From UBA2199 sp964628035 (lineage in GTDB: Bacteria > Acidobacteriota > Aminicenantia > UBA2199), in NCBI GenBank assembly GCA_964628035.1, contig CAZVPI010000001.1, forward strand, positions 496,001-560,000: 64,000 bases of DNA, given 5' to 3'. The notes below the pieces were generated by a model. That model searched no databases and had not been told where the DNA came from. It saw nothing but the letters and a program-made list of their open reading frames with translations. A program made the position numbers and the translations under genes. Numbering within the stretch: position 1 is the stretch's first letter; each line of letters starts with the position of its first letter. Positions 59,851-64,000 of this stretch are shown here, in pieces.

Positions 59851-61204
59851 GGAGACCATCGTCGCTCCGGCCACGGCGCCGGGGCGGGCCGGCATCGCCG
59901 TAATCCGCCTCTCCGGCGGCCGCAGCGAGGAGATCCTGCGCGGCCTGATGGCGCCGCTGCCGGGGCGCGTCGTTCCCCGCCGCAGCTACCGCTGCTTCCT
60001 GCACGTGGCCGGCCGCCCGGTCGACGAGTGCCTGGCGGTCCTTTTCCGCGCCCCCCGCTCCTACAGCGGCGAGGACATGGCCGAGATCTCGCTGCACGGC
60101 AACCCCTTCCTGGTCGAGGCGGCGCTGGCCCAGGCCTGCCGCCTGGGCGCCCGCGCGGCGCTGCCCGGCGAGTTCACCTACCGCGCCTTGCGCAACGGCA
60201 AGCTGGACCTGCCGCGCGCCGAGGCGGTCAACGACCTGGTCAACGCCGGCTCCCGGGCCGCGGCGCTCCTGCAGTTCGGCAACCTGGAGGGGCGGCTGTC
60301 GCAGGCTGCGGCAACGCTGCGCGACGCCCTGCTCGGCGAGGCGGCCGCGGTCGAGGCCGCCATCGAGTTCGCCGAGGACCAGCACCTGGAGGGCGCCGCT
60401 TGCGGTTCCGGGCTGGAGGCGGCCGCCGCCGCTTTGGAGGCCATCCTGGCCGGAAGCCGCTTCGGCCAGGTCCTGCAGCGCGGCCTGCGCGTGGCCATCG
60501 CCGGCCGGGTCAACGTGGGCAAGTCCTCGCTGTTCAACGCCCTGCTGCTCGAGGAGCGGGCGATCGTTTCCCACCTGCCCGGCACCACCCGCGACACCCT
60601 CGCCGAGACGCTGTTACTCGACGGCGCGGCGTTCCGCATCAGCGACGCCGCCGGCCTGCGCGCCGAAGCGGGCGATGGCGTCGAGAACGAGGGCATGCGC
60701 CGCAGCCTGGACCTTGTCGCCGGCGCCGATGCCGTGCTGCTGGTGGTCGACGCCTCGCGCCCGCTGGGCGAGGAGGATCGGGAGATCCACCGTCTGCTGG
60801 CGGGCAAGAAGCGGCTGCTGCTGGCCAACAAGTGTGACCTGACCGGTGACGAGGCCGCCGCGGCGGCCGTGCGCGCGGCGTTTCCCGGCGAGCCGGTGCA
60901 GGCGATCTCGGCCAAGACCGGCGCCCACCTCGAGGCGGTGACTGCTTTCCTGAAGGGCTTGGCCGTCGACTTGCCGGAGGCGGGCGACATCCTCACGCTC
61001 AACCTTAGGCAGAAGGGGCTGCTGGAGGGGCTGCGCGGGCGCCTGGCCGAGGCGCGGCGGCTGCGGGACGCGACCCCGCCCGCCTGGGAGCTGGTCGCCG
61101 AGGAGATACGCGGCGGGCTCGCGCTCCTGGGCGAGCTGACCGGGGCGAGCGGCGTAGACGACGTGCTGCACGGCGTGTTCGCCTCCTTCTGCATCGGCAA
61201 ATGA
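59843..61204 (+). CDS. mnmE: tRNA U34 modification GTPase MnmE
   Basis: The 453-residue enzyme works with MnmG to put the carboxymethylaminomethyl group on U34 of certain tRNAs. The N-terminal folate-binding domain (TIVAPATAPGRAGIAVIRLSG) leads to a helical domain. The inserted G domain has GRVNVGKSSLFNALL (P-loop), DAAGLR (G3) and NKCDLT (G4). The C-terminus ends FCIGK, with the conserved C-I-G-K. It overlaps mnmG by 4 bases (ATGA). Confidence 0.96.
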   Translation: MDEETIVAPATAPGRAGIAVIRLSGGRSEEILRGLMAPLPGRVVPRRSYRCFLHVAGRPVDECLAVLFRAPRSYSGEDMAEISLHGNPFLVEAALAQACRLGARAALPGEFTYRALRNGKLDLPRAEAVNDLVNAGSRAAALLQFGNLEGRLSQAAATLRDALLGEAAAVEAAIEFAEDQHLEGAACGSGLEAAAAALEAILAGSRFGQVLQRGLRVAIAGRVNVGKSSLFNALLLEERAIVSHLPGTTRDTLAETLLLDGAAFRISDAAGLRAEAGDGVENEGMRRSLDLVAGADAVLLVVDASRPLGEEDREIHRLLAGKKRLLLANKCDLTGDEAAAAAVRAAFPGEPVQAISAKTGAHLEAVTAFLKGLAVDLPEAGDILTLNLRQKGLLEGLRGRLAEARRLRDATPPAWELVAEEIRGGLALLGELTGASGVDDVLHGVFASFCIGK

Positions 61205-63027
61205 GGATCGTGGTGATCGGCGGCGGCCACGCCGGCATCGAGGCCGCCTGCGCCGCCGCGCGCATGGGCGCCGACGCCGTGCTTCTGACCATGCACCTGG
61301 ACACCATCGCCCAGATGTCCTGCAATCCTTCGATCGGCGGCATCGCCAAGGGGCACCTGGTGAAGGAGATCGACGCCCTGGGCGGGGTGATGGCCCGGGC
61401 CGCCGACGCCACCGGCATCCATTTCAAGGTGCTCAACCGCAGCAAGGGGCCGGCGGTGCGGGCCACACGCTCGCAGAACGACAAGGCGGCCTACCGCCTG
61501 TACCTGAAGCGCCTCCTGGAGAACACCCACGGCCTGGCCCTGGTTCAGGGGCTGGCCGCCGGGCTCGTGGTGCGCAACGGCCGCGCCTGCGGCGTGCGCC
61601 TGGCGGAGGGCGAGGTGCTGCCGGCCGACGCCGTGGTCGTCTGTTCGGGGACCTTCCTGAACGGCCGCATCTTCATCGGCGACGCCATGCTCGCCGCCGG
61701 ACGGGCCAACGAGCCTCCCGCCGTCGAGCTGGCGCGCGATGTCCGCGGCCTGGGCTTCGAGGTCCTGCGGCTGAAGACCGGCACGCCGATGCGCCTGCAC
61801 GCCGACAGCATCGACTGGGCGCGCTTCACCCCCCAGCCGGGCGATGAGCCGCCTCCCTCGTTCGCCAGCGCCGGCCGGCGGGTGCGCAACCGCATCCTTT
61901 GCCACCTGGGCCATACCACCCCCGAGGCGGCTTGCGTCGTGCGCGAGCACCTGCACCTGTCGCCCCTCTATTCCGGGCGCATCCGCGGCGTCGGCCCGCG
62001 CTACTGCCCGTCGATCGAGGACAAGGTGGTCAAGTTCCCCGGCCGTGACCGCCATCCCATCTACCTGGAGCCCGAGGGGCTGAACAGCAAGGAGATCTAC
62101 GTCAACGGCCTCTCTTCCAGTCTGCCGGTCGAGGCGCAGCGGCTGATCCTCGCCGCCATCCCCGGCCTGGAGCGTGCGCGCATGATGCGCCCGGCCTACG
62201 CCATCGAGTACGACGCCATCCAGCCCACGCAGCTGCTGGCCAGCCTGGAGAGCCGCGCCGTCGCCGGCCTGTTCTTCGCCGGCCAGGTGAACGGCACGTC
62301 GGGCTACGAGGAGGCGGCCGGCCAGGGGCTGATGGCCGGGGTCAACGCCGTGCTCAAGGTCCGCGGCGAGCCTCCTTTCGTGCTCGGACGGCAGGAGGCC
62401 TACATCGGGGTCATGATCGACGACATCGTCCGCCGCGGCGTCGATGAGCCCTACCGCCTGTTCACCGCCCGCGCCGAGTACCGCCTGCAGCTCCGCGAGG
62501 ACAACGCCTTCGAGCGGCTGGGCGGCCACGCCCTGCGCCTGGGCCTGGTCGCGCGGAACGAGCACGACCGCCAGCTGCGGCGCCTGGAGCGCTGCCAGCG
62601 GCTGATCGCCCGCCTGCAGGAGCGGCGCGCCCCCGGCGCCGGCGGCGAGACGCTGGCCCGGCTGCTCAAGCGCCCGGAGATGACGCTGGCGGGCCTGAGG
62701 GAGATCTCGCCGCAGGACGTGCCCGAAAAACTGGCGCCTGCCGATGCCGCCTATGTCGAGGCCTGCGTCAAGTACGAGGGCTACGTGGCCATCCAGCGGC
62801 GGGAGGTGGCCCGCATGGGCAGGCTGGAGAAAACGGCCATACCCGTCGGCCTGGACTACGGCCGCATCGAGGGGCTATCGACCGAGATCCGCCAGAAGCT
62901 GGCCAGGGCGCTGCCGAAAACGCTGGGCGCGGCGGCGCGCATCCCCGGCGTGACGCCGGCGGCCGTGTACGCCATCGGCGTCCACCTGGCCTTGAAAAAA
63001 AAGCTCCGCGATCCGGAGGAGGCTTAG
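61201..63027 (+). CDS. mnmG: tRNA uridine 5-carboxymethylaminomethyl modification enzyme MnmG
   Basis: The 608-residue FAD-dependent partner of MnmE. The dinucleotide fold GGGHAGIEAACAAARMG and the GidA signature SCNPSIGGIAKGHLVKEIDALGG at the N-terminus are followed by GPAVRATRSQNDKAAY, GTFLNGRIFIG and LKTGTPMRL. LFFAGQVNGTSGYEEAAGQGLMAG and the C-terminal helical MnmE-binding part (KYEGYVAIQRREVARM, PVGLDYGRIEGLSTEIRQKL) complete it. The length is standard. It ends the operon in this window; no rsmG or parAB follows directly. Confidence 0.96.
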   Translation: MRIVVIGGGHAGIEAACAAARMGADAVLLTMHLDTIAQMSCNPSIGGIAKGHLVKEIDALGGVMARAADATGIHFKVLNRSKGPAVRATRSQNDKAAYRLYLKRLLENTHGLALVQGLAAGLVVRNGRACGVRLAEGEVLPADAVVVCSGTFLNGRIFIGDAMLAAGRANEPPAVELARDVRGLGFEVLRLKTGTPMRLHADSIDWARFTPQPGDEPPPSFASAGRRVRNRILCHLGHTTPEAACVVREHLHLSPLYSGRIRGVGPRYCPSIEDKVVKFPGRDRHPIYLEPEGLNSKEIYVNGLSSSLPVEAQRLILAAIPGLERARMMRPAYAIEYDAIQPTQLLASLESRAVAGLFFAGQVNGTSGYEEAAGQGLMAGVNAVLKVRGEPPFVLGRQEAYIGVMIDDIVRRGVDEPYRLFTARAEYRLQLREDNAFERLGGHALRLGLVARNEHDRQLRRLERCQRLIARLQERRAPGAGGETLARLLKRPEMTLAGLREISPQDVPEKLAPADAAYVEACVKYEGYVAIQRREVARMGRLEKTAIPVGLDYGRIEGLSTEIRQKLARALPKTLGAAARIPGVTPAAVYAIGVHLALKKKLRDPEEA

Positions 63028-63130
63028 TTCTTCTCTTACCGCCGGGCGGCAGGGAAAGCATCCTTCCCAGCAGCCGCGGGTCGTCGGGAAACTGCCCGAC
63101 CCCGGGCAGGCGCTTCAGCAGCTCGGCCGG

Positions 63131-63844
63131 TCAGTCGCCGCCGCCGAGGGCGAGGGCGAGCCCCAGCCAGAGCTCGGTCGCATCGTTGACCTCGTCCAGC
63201 AGCGGGATCATGACATGGAGCGACGGGGTCAGCCGCGCCCGGCCCAGGGAAAGGGGAACGGCGGCGTAGAAGGACAGGTCGGAAAAACCGGTCTTCTCGA
63301 TGTACTGCCGGCTGTTGAACCCCAGGGCGCCCCCCGTTTCCAGGACCGCCTTCTCCCCCAGGGCCCACTCGTGGCTGCCGCCGAGGCTGGCGTACAGGCC
63401 GCTGCCCAGGTTGAAGTCGTAGTAGACCGAGAGCTCGGGAGAAAGCGGCAAATCGCCCCAGGCCAGGGTGGCGAAGAGTTCAGGGGACGTGGCGTCCCGG
63501 ACACGGAAATCCTCGGCGAACCAATAGCCGTAGAGGGTGACTCCGGCCGAGAGTTCCCAGCCCTCGGGCATGGCGAAATCGTAGGCCAGGCTCACATCGA
63601 CCTCGTTGGCCCCCTTGTATTCTCCCCATTTGGCCAGGGCGAAGCTTGCCCACAGGCCGACACGGAAACCGCCCTCGCCCAGGGTGATGTCGGCATAGGG
63701 CTGAAGGGCGGGACGGTTTTGCGGCAGCAGGTCGAATCCCCGCCAGACATAGCGGCTGACCAGGTCGATGCCGCCCGAGACCTGCGCCGGCAGCGGCGAC
63801 AGGGTGACGGCCAGGGCGCACAGCAGCAGAAAGGCTTTTTTCAT
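63131..63844 (-). CDS. Outer-membrane beta-barrel protein, TorF-like
   Basis: A 237-residue protein with a signal peptide (KKAFLLLCALAVTLSPLPAQ). The early segment SGGIDLVSRYVWRGFDLLPQNRPALQPYADITLG, where VSRYVWRG is followed by a short gap and P-A-L-Q-P, is typical of TorF/Gcw_chp-type small porin-like barrels. Alternating strands follow with many aromatic ends (GLWASFALAKWGEYKGANEVDVSLAYDF). There is no final Phe; it ends LALGGGD. The start follows GGAGGAGG. The function is unknown. Confidence 0.75.
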   Translation of the reverse strand: MKKAFLLLCALAVTLSPLPAQVSGGIDLVSRYVWRGFDLLPQNRPALQPYADITLGEGGFRVGLWASFALAKWGEYKGANEVDVSLAYDFAMPEGWELSAGVTLYGYWFAEDFRVRDATSPELFATLAWGDLPLSPELSVYYDFNLGSGLYASLGGSHEWALGEKAVLETGGALGFNSRQYIEKTGFSDLSFYAAVPLSLGRARLTPSLHVMIPLLDEVNDATELWLGLALALGGGD

Positions 63845-63939
63845 GCCTCCTCCTCGGGCGCCGCGGCGCGCCCGGCCTCATTCTAACATACCCGCGCGCG
63901 GGCGGCGGCCGGCGACATGCGGAATCATGCCGCATCTGC

Positions 63940-63945
63940 TACAAT
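63940..63945 (+). promoter_or_regulatory. Extended -10 box just before the last ATG
   Basis: TGC-TACAAT (hexamer 63940-63945), then GGCGCC and ATG at 63952; no good -35. This matches the leaderless geometry seen elsewhere in the window. Confidence 0.5.
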
Positions 63946-63951
63946 GGCGCC

Positions 63952-64000
63952 ATGAAGAGCCGACCCCCCCACGCCCTGGCGGTGATCCTCCTTGCCGGCC
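63952..64000 (+). CDS. Start of an exported protein (cut by the window end)
   Basis: Only the first 16 codons are present: MKSRPPHALAVILLAG, a basic start running into a hydrophobic stretch, as in a signal peptide. The product cannot be named. The ATG lies 6 bases after a -10-like box. Confidence 0.5.
   Translation, partial: MKSRPPHALAVILLAG

Noticed and set aside
60178..62565. 795-codon minus-strand open frame across mnmE/mnmG
   Set aside because: It spans two conserved genes on the other strand and has no recognisable motif, so it is an antisense shadow.
63028..63130. A possible gene fragment (ELLKRLPGVGQFPDD-like) on the minus strand after mnmG
   Set aside because: It is only the read-through of the outer-membrane protein stop codon, short, and without a recognisable family.

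Overview
The window is a high-GC chromosomal segment of a Gram-negative (diderm) bacterium. Evidence for a double membrane is an Porin_O_P-type porin, a second outer-membrane beta-barrel, several lipoproteins, a PbpC/alpha-2-macroglobulin pair and a YidC with a large periplasmic domain. The mix of GH29/GH3 glycosidases, a tricorn-type protease, a bleomycin-hydrolase-like C1 peptidase and a polyamine transporter suits a peptide- and sugar-fermenting heterotroph. Gene content is most reminiscent of uncultured Acidobacteriota/Aminicenantes-like lineages, but that placement is inference and no marker phylogeny was possible.

Layout. 1-5.0 kb: a truncated DUF362 protein, a DMT transporter, HU, a GT-A glycosyltransferase and a small lipoprotein. 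5.0-8.8 kb: fucosidase plus GH3 glycosidase. 8.9-16.7 kb: alpha-2-macroglobulin plus PbpC. 16.9-20 kb: an accessory patch with a four-helix-bundle gene remnant, an AT-richer Fic gene and 1.2 kb of non-coding repeats and inverted repeats. 20-21.9 kb: a NarL-type two-component pair. 22-28.6 kb: a phosphate/polyphosphate-flavoured run (two CYTH-like proteins, porin, DASS transporter, exported protein, DUF47, PiT). 28.9-32.5 kb: ComEA-like, DUF6429 and a minor-pilin operon. 32.6-35.6 kb (minus): thiamine-binding-like protein, C1 peptidase, asnS. 35.9-40.6 kb: small secreted proteins, EFR1 ferredoxin, a beta-propeller protein and a flippase-like membrane protein. 40.7-42.3 kb: pyrD-pyrK. 42.6-46.6 kb: potABCD. 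46.6-51.4 kb: YfgM-like protein, tRNA-Arg(CCT), NtrY-like kinase, formate-THF ligase. 51.5-56.6 kb (minus): tricorn protease, small exported protein, pepT. 56.7-63 kb: rpmH-rnpA-yidD-yidC-khpB-mnmE-mnmG, the block usually next to oriC (no dnaA or origin is in the window). 63.1-64 kb: an outer-membrane protein and the start of an exported protein.

Most operons are tightly packed with ATGA/GTGA overlaps. Sigma70-type promoters (TTGNNN-N17-TANNNT) are unusually easy to read. In several cases the -10 box ends 6-7 bases before the ATG, which implies leaderless mRNAs. Other points of note: a 10-T run that splits rnpA, an apparent ATA start codon, a structured hairpin array at 19.2-19.8 kb, and the clustering of two CYTH-type proteins with phosphate transport genes.
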